Shown here: positions 1 to 6,875 of the stretch, piece by piece
Layout: each line of letters starts with the position of its first letter
Position numbering within the stretch: position 1 is the first letter of the stretch
From: an uncultured Lachnospira sp.
GTDB taxonomy: Bacteria; Bacillota; Clostridia; Lachnospirales; Lachnospiraceae
Assembly (NCBI GenBank): GCA_910587485.1
Contig: CAJUKN010000015.1
Location: 1-64,000, forward strand
Length of the DNA: 64,000 nt
Direction: 5' to 3'
Program-made: the position numbers and the translations under genes
The notes under the pieces: model-generated
Database searches by the model: none
The model's input: the letters and a program-made list of their open reading frames with translations, nothing else
Told to the model about the DNA's origin: nothing

Positions 1-102
1 TATAAAACTAAAAAATGTTTTCAACTTTATTTTTTATATTCTCTAATATCCTTTACTTTTTCTGTCCTCTGCAAAAATCTCTTTTGCACCGACAGCTTTA
101 AT

Positions 103-131
103 AGAATACCATTATTAAATATGTTTGTCAA
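103..131 (-). promoter_or_regulatory. Leftward sigma-A-type promoter
   Basis: On the minus strand a perfect TTGACA (126-131) is followed after 17 bases by TATTCT (103-108, four of six consensus matches). Transcription would run out of the left edge of the window. The early transcript holds a small hairpin, TGCAAAA / TTTTGCA, around 70-90. The gene it serves is outside the window. Confidence 0.5.
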
Positions 132-171
132 CTATTTTTTTCATTTTTCTACATATTTTTCCATTTATTCT

Positions 172-240
172 ATTCAAACAGATATTCGTCATTCACTTTG
201 CCACTTGTTCATAATATCAATGCCACTTCGTGGCATTTTA
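172..240 (+). repeat. Dispersed repeat family 1, copy A
   Basis: The copy begins with a diverged form of the family end (consensus TCAAAGCGGATATTCGCAAT) and continues into the CTTGTTCATAA block. It ends in a perfect 8-bp hairpin with a 3-base loop (AATGCCAC at 219-226, pairing through 237). The rest of 1-580 is AT-rich with no credible gene, apart from the promoter at 103-131 and the partial repeat at 422-472. Confidence 0.5.
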
Positions 241-421
241 AGTTGAAGAAACAAAAATTCCTAATTCAAGAAACTTATAATGCTTCTTAATTTTTTTCAC
301 AATACAAAATTCTTTATTATAAATTTCACACGTTATTAAAAAAGAGAATTTTTTATTTTTGTTGTTTTTTGTTTTTTGTTTTATTATTTAAAAAATGTTA
401 TAATTCTTTTAATACTCATCT

Positions 422-472
422 AAACTCACCAAGGAAGTTCCCACTTCTTGAATGATGATAAATAGGTTAAAA
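422..472 (+). repeat. Dispersed repeat family 1, partial copy J
   Basis: Only the left part of the element is present. The block CACCAAGGAAGTTCCCACTT matches the start of the full copies at 23933 and 28777. The GCGGATATTCGC end is missing, so this is a truncated copy. Confidence 0.4.
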
Positions 473-579
473 AATTTTTGCTAAAAAAACAATTACTACA
501 TTTCAACAAATTTGTAACACAACTATAAATAAGGAACAAGTTTTACTTTAAACATTTATCCTAACTTATATTTAGGAAA

Positions 580-608
580 GAAAAAACCACTATCTTAGTG
601 GTTTTTTC
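580..608 (-). terminator. Rho-independent terminator of tRNA-Ser
   Basis: The arms AAAAAACCAC (581-590) and GTGGTTTTTT (598-607) form a perfect 10-bp stem with a 7-base loop. On the minus strand the stem ends in a U-run, and it starts a few bases past the 3' end of the tRNA. Confidence 0.85.
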
Positions 609-611
609 AAG

Positions 612-697
612 CGGAGAGGATGGGATTCGAACCCATGCGCCCGTGAAGACAAACGGTTTTCAAGACCGCCCCGTTATGACCACTTCGGTACCTCTCC
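612..697 (-). tRNA. tRNA-Ser (anticodon UGA)
   Basis: The 86-base minus-strand gene folds as a type II tRNA with a long variable arm. The acceptor stem pairs GGAGAGG with CCTCTCC and is followed by discriminator G. The anticodon stem-loop reads CGGTCTTGAAAACCG, giving anticodon TGA, and the T-arm contains GGTTCGAATCC. The 3' CCA is not encoded, since the sequence continues GCTTGAAA. Promoter and terminator both lie close by, so it is probably a single-gene unit reading UCN serine codons. Confidence 0.95.
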
Positions 698-736
698 ATA
701 TCATATTATTTAATTTGTCATGCCAACGACTTAATT

Positions 737-765
737 ATATTATCACCCATAATTACATTTGTCAA
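737..765 (-). promoter_or_regulatory. Promoter of tRNA-Ser
   Basis: On the minus strand a perfect TTGACA (760-765) is followed after exactly 17 bases by TAATAT (737-742). It sits about 40 bases upstream of the tRNA 5' end, which is right for a stable-RNA promoter. Confidence 0.8.
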
Positions 766-810
766 CCATAATTTTTCAAAAAATTAGAAAAAAGTTGAAA
801 TATTTTTTAA

Positions 811-884
811 CTTCAAAACAATATTCGCTCACTTTGCTATTTACTTATAGCCTCATTACTGCTTTATAGCATTTTAGAAAAAAG
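811..884 (+). repeat. Dispersed repeat family 1, copy B
   Basis: A diverged copy reading CAATATTCGCTCACTTTGCT and then a TTATAGCCTCATTA block. It lies on the other side of the tRNA from copy A and in the same orientation. The rest of 698-1092 is AT-rich; I see only the tRNA promoter and this repeat there. Confidence 0.5.
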
Positions 885-1092
885 ACTACACTTGTGATAA
901 AATATAATATAATATTATAATTATATTCTGATATCTCTTTCTATTTTTTTTAAGCATTTATCTTCAAAACTTATTATATTTAAAATTCAATTTATTATAC
1001 TTTGCCAACTATAAAGATTTTATCCTTTTAATTCTTTTATACTATCTATTTTAAAACAAGATTTTTCAAAAAACACTTAAAAACTCAAACAT

Positions 1093-1806
1093 TTAAATGC
1101 TCTGAAAAAGAAAGGCTTTTGCTATCTGTAAATCTTCTGGTGTTGTTATCTTAATATTTTTATAATTTGAATGTGTCATTTTGACTTTATTTCTACTATA
1201 CTTCTCTACCACCATTGCATCATCTGTTATATTTGATTTCTCTTTATCTGCTATCATATCATAGTATGCTCTCAATATCATATTATATTCAAAGCATTGT
1301 GGTGTCTGTATCTGCCATAATGTACTTCTATCTGGAGTAGAGACTGCATAATCTTTTGAATCGACCACTTTTATTGTATCTTTAACAGGAACTGCTGCCA
1401 CACATGCTTTATAGGCAATTACATCTCGAATACAACGCTCAATTAACTCAACTGTTATACAAGGTCTTGCTCCATCGTGAATTAATACGTAATCCATTTC
1501 ATTATGAATCACTTTCAAACCATTCATAACCGAGTTGTATCGTTCACTGCCCCCCATAATGATATGTTTTACTTTATTAAAATAGTATTTATCAATTAAT
1601 TCTTTTTTACAATATTCTTCCTCTGATATGTTTTCTATCATACCATTTCCTACTACAAGGATAATTTCATCTACTGAAGAATGTTGAAAAGCTTGAAGTG
1701 CATAATATAAAACTGGCTTTCCACAAAGAGGCAAATATTGTTTTTGTATATCGCTGTTCATTCTGCTTCCTTTGCCACCAGCTAACACAATTGCTGAAAT
1801 TTTCAT
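1093..1806 (-). CDS. ispD: 2-C-methyl-D-erythritol 4-phosphate cytidylyltransferase
   Basis: IspD transfers CMP from CTP to methylerythritol phosphate in the MEP route to isoprenoids; it is cytosolic. The 237-aa length is normal for the family. The N-terminal nucleotide-binding signature LAGGKGSRM (residues 8-16) with QKQY after it, the GGSERYNSV segment (85-93), HDGARP (110-115) and PVKDTIK are all present. The start has a good Shine-Dalgarno (AATGAGGA). No other MEP gene is in the window. It lies 248 bases downstream of tsaD behind a TATATA-rich stretch (1940-1995) and is probably transcribed separately. No terminator is visible after it. Confidence 0.93.
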   Translation of the reverse strand: MKISAIVLAGGKGSRMNSDIQKQYLPLCGKPVLYYALQAFQHSSVDEIILVVGNGMIENISEEEYCKKELIDKYYFNKVKHIIMGGSERYNSVMNGLKVIHNEMDYVLIHDGARPCITVELIERCIRDVIAYKACVAAVPVKDTIKVVDSKDYAVSTPDRSTLWQIQTPQCFEYNMILRAYYDMIADKEKSNITDDAMVVEKYSRNKVKMTHSNYKNIKITTPEDLQIAKAFLFQSI

Positions 1807-2054
1807 TTTTTCCTCATTTCTGTACTACTTTTGCCCAAACAATTAAAAGTTCTTACAGGTTTATGGTAAACAGCACACAAACATAATTCCGCTCAAGTTC
1901 TGATGCAGAAAAAAGTTTCCAAAAGGTCTGACATGCTAAAGATATACACTAGATATATATTATATATATTAATATATACTATATACTATATTTGCGATAT
2001 CTTGTGCTTGATTTGTTTAAAACGATAATCCTTTATTTTCTTTTCTGAACTATC

Positions 2055-3089
2055 CTATAAACGCTCTCCCAATTTAAGATTTGGTATGGCATTCAAATCA
2101 TAACCATGTCTTGTCCCATTTATATATTCATAATATGCTGCCGCGCCTATCATAGCGGCATTGTCTGTACATAATTGGGGTGATGGTGAATAAAAAGCTA
2201 CATTTCGTTTTGCACATTCATTTTGTAACACAATTCTCAACGCTGAATTAGAAGCAACTCCACCAGCAATTGCAAATTTACAAATATGTCTTGTATCAAT
2301 TAAAAGCATTGCTCTGCTTACGAGCGCATCCACTACAGCATTTTGAAATGAAGCAACTAAATCGGCTTTATTCACTTTTATATCTTTCATTTCACAATGA
2401 TTTAGATAATTTAATACCGCTGATTTAATTCCACTAAATGAAAAATCATAGGGAGCATTTTCTACATTTGCTCTAGGAAACTCAATTGCATGAGGATTTC
2501 CTTCTCTTGCAAGCTTATCTATCTTAGGACCTCCCGGGTATCCAAGCCCTACAGCTCTTGCAACTTTGTCAAATGCTTCTCCTGCCGCATCATCTCTTGT
2601 ACGCCCTATAATATCATATTTTCCATACTCTTCCACCATAACAAGGTGCGTATGTCCTCCAGAAACCACTAACGCTACAAATGGCGGCTCTAAATCTGGA
2701 TTTTCAATATAATTTGCCGATATATGCCCCTCAATATGATGTACCCCAACCAATGGCTTTTTTGCTGCAAATGCCATTGCCTTTGCCATTGCCACACCAA
2801 CAAGAAGCGCTCCCACAAGTCCCGGACCATAGGTTACACCAATCGCTGTAATATCACTTAATGTTACTCCTGCCTCTTTTAATGCCATTGAAATAACAGG
2901 ATTAATATTTTCTATATGTTTTCTTGAAGCTATTTCAGGTACAACGCCACCATAATTCGTATGAATGGCAATCTGTGAATTGATTATATTGGATAGCACT
3001 TCACGCCCATTTTTAACTACAGACGCCGCTGTTTCATCACATGAACTCTCAACTGCCAATATCAATACATCTTCTAAATGATTTTCCAT
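2055..3089 (-). CDS. tsaD: tRNA N6-adenosine threonylcarbamoyltransferase TsaD
   Basis: TsaD moves the threonylcarbamoyl group from TC-AMP to A37 of ANN-decoding tRNAs, working with TsaB and TsaE, both encoded a few genes upstream. The 344-aa protein has the ASKHA fold signature AVESSCDETAAS (12-23), the metal-binding HHIEGH motif (117-122), the GGVASNSALR segment and a C-terminal DNAAMIGAAAYY. The ATG at 3089 is chosen because it overlaps the preceding gene's stop as TAATG, a translational-coupling arrangement. A longer reading to 3122 would overlap that gene in its coding part. TsaC/Sua5, which makes TC-AMP, is not in the window. Confidence 0.95.
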   Translation of the reverse strand: MENHLEDVLILAVESSCDETAASVVKNGREVLSNIINSQIAIHTNYGGVVPEIASRKHIENINPVISMALKEAGVTLSDITAIGVTYGPGLVGALLVGVAMAKAMAFAAKKPLVGVHHIEGHISANYIENPDLEPPFVALVVSGGHTHLVMVEEYGKYDIIGRTRDDAAGEAFDKVARAVGLGYPGGPKIDKLAREGNPHAIEFPRANVENAPYDFSFSGIKSAVLNYLNHCEMKDIKVNKADLVASFQNAVVDALVSRAMLLIDTRHICKFAIAGGVASNSALRIVLQNECAKRNVAFYSPSPQLCTDNAAMIGAAAYYEYINGTRHGYDLNAIPNLKLGERL

Positions 3090-3655
3090 TATTCTGCTAA
3101 CTCCCAGTACAGTATCTTCCATCTTCCATCTCTGTCTTGTCTTAATGTAAATTTTGTATTGGAATCTATCAATGTTTCTTTTTCTCTTAACTTATATACA
3201 ACATTTACAAAAGCATATTTTTGTCCTTGAAATGTAGAATAATTGACTCCAGAGCTTTCCTGCAATACATAATCAGCAACATAGCGATTGAGTGACCTAT
3301 AATTTTTGATATCATCTTTTAATGCCTGTAAAAATTCCTCATCCGTCTGTTTTCCTTTTAGTTCTGAATCAAACAATAATCTTGCCTGTTTTCCTAATAA
3401 CTCAATCTTTTCTTCATCAAGCTCTGTTTTATAATAAGCCCTTGTTATTCTTGCATAAAACTTCACAACTTCTTTTGGTGACTCTGGATAATTATCTTCT
3501 ATATTTCTTGTTGTAAGTGCTGCAATTTCTTGGTCTTGGACAGCCTTGTCTGTAGCATCCATTGTTGGCGTTCTACGCGAGAGATAAAAAAAGTATCCAA
3601 CACACAATAACACCATAATACTGCCTAATATAACTGTCTTGCCGTATTTTTTCAT
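3089..3655 (-). CDS. Single-pass membrane protein of unknown function in the t6A operon
   Basis: I do not recognise this 188-aa protein. A short basic N-terminus (MKKYGK) is followed by one membrane helix (about residues 7-25). A mostly alpha-helical, charged domain follows that would face outside, ending in a beta-rich segment (FTLRQDRDGRWKILYWELAE). The ATG at 3655 is preferred over a GTG at 3673 because GGGGG stands 6 bases before it. The gene sits between rnz and tsaD, overlapping tsaD by one base, so it is co-expressed with tRNA-modification genes. That says little about its own role, which could be in the envelope. Confidence 0.75.
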   Translation of the reverse strand: MKKYGKTVILGSIMVLLCVGYFFYLSRRTPTMDATDKAVQDQEIAALTTRNIEDNYPESPKEVVKFYARITRAYYKTELDEEKIELLGKQARLLFDSELKGKQTDEEFLQALKDDIKNYRSLNRYVADYVLQESSGVNYSTFQGQKYAFVNVVYKLREKETLIDSNTKFTLRQDRDGRWKILYWELAE

Positions 3656-3669
3656 AAAAACCCCCATTC

Positions 3670-4578
3670 TCACTCTTCAAAATAAAGAGTGACACTTTTT
3701 CCATCTGCCCCCACACATACATTTGAAAAAATTGTTTTTATCTTGTCAATATAATCGGCTGGTCGTATTAATGATGGACTAAAATGCGTCAGCCATAGTT
3801 CTTTAACATTTGCTTCTTTTGCAAGCTTTGCCGCCTCCTCAAATGTCATATGTCGATTTTCTTTTGCTTTACACTCCTTATCATTTTCACCATACATGCC
3901 TTCACAAATAAATAAATCGGAATCTGCTGCATTTAACGAAATGGCATTAACTGGTCTTGAATCCGTACAATATGTTACTTTTATTCCTTTTCTTTGCGCT
4001 CCTACTACCATATCAGAAGTAAATACTTTATCTTCTACCACAACTTCACCGCCATGTTGAAGTTTATTCCACAAAACTTGTGGTATATTTAATTCTCTTG
4101 CCTTATTTACATCAAATTTCCCAATTCTAGGTATACTAATGGTATACCCATAACAGGGAACAGTGTGCATAACCTTAAATGCTTCTATATGATAACCATT
4201 TATTTCAAAATGATGAGAATTGTCTGATAATTCAATAAATTGAAGCTCATATGGCAATTCTGGTGCTATAATACGGAGAGCATTTACAATTTTAATTAAT
4301 CCCTTTGGTCCAATTAACGTGACTGGTGTCTTTCTGTCTGAATTGCCAATTGTCAGCAACAATCCCGGCAAACCGCTAATATGGTCTGCATGATAATGCG
4401 TAAATAATATTACATCAATAGGGTTAAAACTCCATCCTTTCTCTTTAATGGCAATCTGTGTTCCCTCACCACAATCCACAAGCAGGCTGCTTCCATTATA
4501 TCTTGTCATTAAAGAAGTCAACCATCTGTTTGGCAAAGGCAACATGCCACTTGTTCCAAGCAAACAAACATCTAGCAT
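3670..4578 (-). CDS. rnz: Ribonuclease Z
   Basis: RNase Z is a zinc phosphodiesterase that cuts the 3' trailer from tRNA precursors lacking an encoded CCA; the tRNA-Ser in this window is such a substrate. The 302-aa length fits the short bacterial form. The metallo-beta-lactamase motif HYHADH is at 61-66 within FTHYHADHISGLPG, the substrate-arm region follows, and late metal ligands appear in YCTDSRP and LTHFSP. It lies in the tsaE-tsaB-rimI-rnz-tsaD run, downstream of a hairpin-bearing intercistronic repeat (4600-4670). Confidence 0.93.
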   Translation of the reverse strand: MLDVCLLGTSGMLPLPNRWLTSLMTRYNGSSLLVDCGEGTQIAIKEKGWSFNPIDVILFTHYHADHISGLPGLLLTIGNSDRKTPVTLIGPKGLIKIVNALRIIAPELPYELQFIELSDNSHHFEINGYHIEAFKVMHTVPCYGYTISIPRIGKFDVNKARELNIPQVLWNKLQHGGEVVVEDKVFTSDMVVGAQRKGIKVTYCTDSRPVNAISLNAADSDLFICEGMYGENDKECKAKENRHMTFEEAAKLAKEANVKELWLTHFSPSLIRPADYIDKIKTIFSNVCVGADGKSVTLYFEE

Positions 4579-4599
4579 TTTTATCTCCCATTCTTACTC

Positions 4600-4655
4600 A
4601 ACCTGCAAGTTTAAAACAGCTTACTATTTTATGTGTAGGCACAAACTTGCAGGTT
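4600..4655 (-). repeat. 13-bp inverted repeat between rimI and rnz
   Basis: AACCTGCAAGTTT (4600-4612) and its exact complement (4643-4655) enclose a 30-base loop. No U-run follows on either strand, so it is not a simple terminator. An mRNA stem here could affect processing or stability between the two genes. Confidence 0.6.
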
Positions 4656-4670
4656 CAATCTTATTTAACT
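4641..4670 (-). repeat. Intercistronic repeat family 2, copy 1
   Basis: Minus-strand reading GTTAAATAAGATTGAAC then CTGCAAG. Related stretches lie at 6831-6860 and 13933-13963. All three are on the same strand and each sits between one gene's stop and the next gene's start. Confidence 0.45.
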
Positions 4671-4683
4671 AATCTCCATTTCA

Positions 4684-5130
4684 CTATTCAATTATTTTTG
4701 ACATTATAATGGCATTTTCAACAGGTTTTTCATAAAAGTTCTTTCTTATACCAATATTTTTATATTCCATTTTTTCATATAATTTAATAGCATTTACATT
4801 ACTTTCTCGCACTTCAAGAAAAAAGGCTATAATCCCTTTTTGAGCAGCAATGTGTTCCATCTCGTTCATTAACAAAAAAGCAATTCCTTTTTTTCTGTGT
4901 GAACATGCCACAGCCATATTTGTAATATTGCCTTCTTCCATCACTGTCCACATGCCACAATATCCAACTATTTGCCCTTCTATAAGTGCTACCAGATAAA
5001 TATTTTCTGGCTTTTGACACGCTTCCATAAATGATTTTTGCGACCAAGCTAAGGAAAAAATTGTTTTTTCAATATTATAAACCTGTAACGTGTCCTCTAT
5101 GTTCATTTGTCTAATATTTACTTTTGACAT
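4684..5130 (-). CDS. rimI: Ribosomal-protein-alanine N-acetyltransferase RimI
   Basis: A 148-aa GNAT acetyltransferase. RimI-type enzymes acetylate the N-terminal alanine of ribosomal protein S18 and are commonly encoded beside tsaB, as here. The acetyl-CoA loop is VACSHRKKGIAFLLMNEM, followed by FFLEVRESNVNAIKLYEKM, the typical RimI motif B with the catalytic-side N and Y. The start (GGAG, 7 bases before the ATG) overlaps the end of tsaB by 13 bases. The substrate is assigned by family and position only. Confidence 0.88.
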   Translation of the reverse strand: MSKVNIRQMNIEDTLQVYNIEKTIFSLAWSQKSFMEACQKPENIYLVALIEGQIVGYCGMWTVMEEGNITNMAVACSHRKKGIAFLLMNEMEHIAAQKGIIAFFLEVRESNVNAIKLYEKMEYKNIGIRKNFYEKPVENAIIMSKIIE

Positions 5131-5825
5131 TCTTTTTCTCCAAGTAGTCGTTCTGCTTGAGATGGTCTAAGATAATTTGGAGCAATTTGCGCACTATCAA
5201 CCGCTCCATTTTTATCATACAAATACTTTGCATATATGCCGACACTTGAAGCCCTCTGTACAGACAAATGAGCAGGTGCAAACTCATATGGACACAGGAT
5301 ATTATTTTTTATATAATCACCAGCAGCATAAATGCCATCACCAACAAAAACAACAGATTGATTCATATCATTTAAAATAGAGACAAGTTCCTCATAAGAT
5401 AAAAGAGATTGTTCTAATTTTGTTTGAAGCTGCCCCTCTTTATAATAATATATTCCACAATATAAATGTTGTCTTCTAGCATCCATAACAGAACACACAT
5501 ATTTTTCAGTATTATATAAATTATATGCCATTGCCTCTAGCGTTGGCACTGGTATCATCTTTTTATCTAAAGCAAACGCAATACCTTTGCCTGTCGCTAC
5601 GCCTATCCTTAATCCTGTAAAAGAGCCTGGACCACAAGAAACCGCAATTAAATCCAATTTTTCTAAATTCACATCAGTCATGCGGCATATCTCATCTATC
5701 ATTGGAAGCAATGTTTGCGAATGTGTTTTTTTATGATTAATTGTATATTCTGCTGTTACACATTCATCTGTAAGAATTGCCACCGATGCTGTTATTGCTG
5801 AACTCTCAATAGCTAAAATATTCAT
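5118..5825 (-). CDS. tsaB: tRNA threonylcarbamoyladenosine biosynthesis protein TsaB
   Basis: TsaB is the non-catalytic ASKHA-fold partner of TsaD in t6A synthesis. The 235-aa protein begins MNILAIESSAITASVAIL and contains GPGSFTGLRIGVATGKGIA, the diagnostic TsaB segment. It lacks the HxxxH metal site of TsaD, as expected. The ribosome binding site GGGAG precedes the ATG. It lies between tsaE (16-base gap) and rimI (overlap), so the three are one operon. Confidence 0.94.
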   Translation of the reverse strand: MNILAIESSAITASVAILTDECVTAEYTINHKKTHSQTLLPMIDEICRMTDVNLEKLDLIAVSCGPGSFTGLRIGVATGKGIAFALDKKMIPVPTLEAMAYNLYNTEKYVCSVMDARRQHLYCGIYYYKEGQLQTKLEQSLLSYEELVSILNDMNQSVVFVGDGIYAAGDYIKNNILCPYEFAPAHLSVQRASSVGIYAKYLYDKNGAVDSAQIAPNYLRPSQAERLLGEKECQK

Positions 5826-5841
5826 TCTTGTCTCCCATATG

Positions 5842-6270
5842 TCATTTGTTTACAATCTCAATCTTCCTATAATCAAAGCCTTTTTCCATCTTTTTCTTTA
5901 TTGTGATATAGGTTGTTTGTTCTGGGAATATTTCTGGAAATAAATTCCCCCATTCAACCAGACATACACCATCTGAAAAAAAATATTCTTCATAACCAAT
6001 TTCATCTAATTCTGATATATCTGATAACCGATATATATCAAAATGATATAATGGAAGTCTCCCTTTTGTATATTCTTGTACAATGGTAAATGTAGGACTG
6101 CTAATTGGCTCTGTTATGCCAAGTCCACTGGCAAAACCTTGTGTAAACACTGTTTTTCCTACAGCTAAATCTCCATTAAGACAAATAATTTCGCCAGCCT
6201 TTGCCTCACTGCCTAACCTTTTTCCCAACTCAAATGTTTCATAGGCACTATTTGTTTCAACAATCAACAT
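5842..6270 (-). CDS. tsaE: tRNA threonylcarbamoyladenosine biosynthesis ATPase TsaE
   Basis: TsaE is the small P-loop ATPase that drives turnover of the TsaB-TsaD complex. The 142-aa length is normal. Walker A is GDLAVGKT (33-40), followed by SSPTFTIVQEY and the HFDIYRLSD block and then VEWGNLFPE. Its SD (GAGGTGAT) overlaps the stop codon of the preceding membrane-protein gene, so translation is probably coupled. Confidence 0.95.
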   Translation of the reverse strand: MLIVETNSAYETFELGKRLGSEAKAGEIICLNGDLAVGKTVFTQGFASGLGITEPISSPTFTIVQEYTKGRLPLYHFDIYRLSDISELDEIGYEEYFFSDGVCLVEWGNLFPEIFPEQTTYITIKKKMEKGFDYRKIEIVNK

Positions 6271-6271
6271 A

Positions 6272-6808
6272 TCACCTCTTTACAGCCGCCAACACCTTTT
6301 TATCACTAAACTTCACTTGATAAGGCTTTAATTGTTTCCTTACAATTTCAAGAAAATCCTTTAAACAATCACCAACACAGCGCAATGGAATAATATTTGC
6401 ATTTACTGATGTGATATATAAGACCATGTTTTTTCCAGTAAACTTGATTTTATAGATATCACTCCACAACAAATCCTCTGTGATATCGCCCTGTGAGAGA
6501 ACTATTTTTTCATTTGTAACCGTATACTTAACAGGTTCCTGAAATGCGGGAATCGTTTTTATCTGCTTTTTTACCCTTAAATATATTCCAATTGGTGTAT
6601 AAATTGTAAAAAAGAATCCAAAAAACCCTGTCATTAGTGTATATGCAATATTAAATCGTCCAATTGATACACATGATATAACAATCATAATTATTCCAAA
6701 TAAAACGGTAGCAAGACCGCTAAAGCTATGATAATTATGATATATCTTAAAATCCATTAAATCATTCATTTGTATATCTGTTACAAATTCTACCTTTTCC
6801 TGTTCCAT
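6272..6808 (-). CDS. YcxB-like two-helix membrane protein
   Basis: The 178-aa protein has a polar N-terminus and two adjacent membrane helices (about 30-50 and 57-78). The C-terminal cytosolic domain resembles the YcxB/PH-like C-terminal fold: a VTNEKIVLSQGDITEDLLWSDIYKI strand pattern, then LYITSVNANIIPLRC, then a helix rich in K and F. The role of this family is unknown. It heads the t6A operon, its stop overlapping the tsaE ribosome binding site, and is preceded by repeat family 2, copy 2. Confidence 0.65.
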   Translation of the reverse strand: MEQEKVEFVTDIQMNDLMDFKIYHNYHSFSGLATVLFGIIMIVISCVSIGRFNIAYTLMTGFFGFFFTIYTPIGIYLRVKKQIKTIPAFQEPVKYTVTNEKIVLSQGDITEDLLWSDIYKIKFTGKNMVLYITSVNANIIPLRCVGDCLKDFLEIVRKQLKPYQVKFSDKKVLAAVKR

Positions 6809-6830
6809 TATATAAATTCCTCATTTTTGC

Positions 6831-6860
6831 TTAACTTGCTCATTCAATCTTATTTAGCTT
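6831..6860 (-). repeat. Intercistronic repeat family 2, copy 2
   Basis: Minus-strand reading GCTAAATAAGATTGAATGAG followed by CAAGTT, between the tex stop and the start of the YcxB-like gene. It matches the copies at 4641 and 13933. Confidence 0.45.
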
Positions 6861-6875
6861 ATGAATCCAATTTTT

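Noticed and set aside
1940..1995. TATATA-rich stretch before ispD as a regulatory element
   Set aside because: Simple AT repeat without a clear promoter pair or hairpin of defined length.
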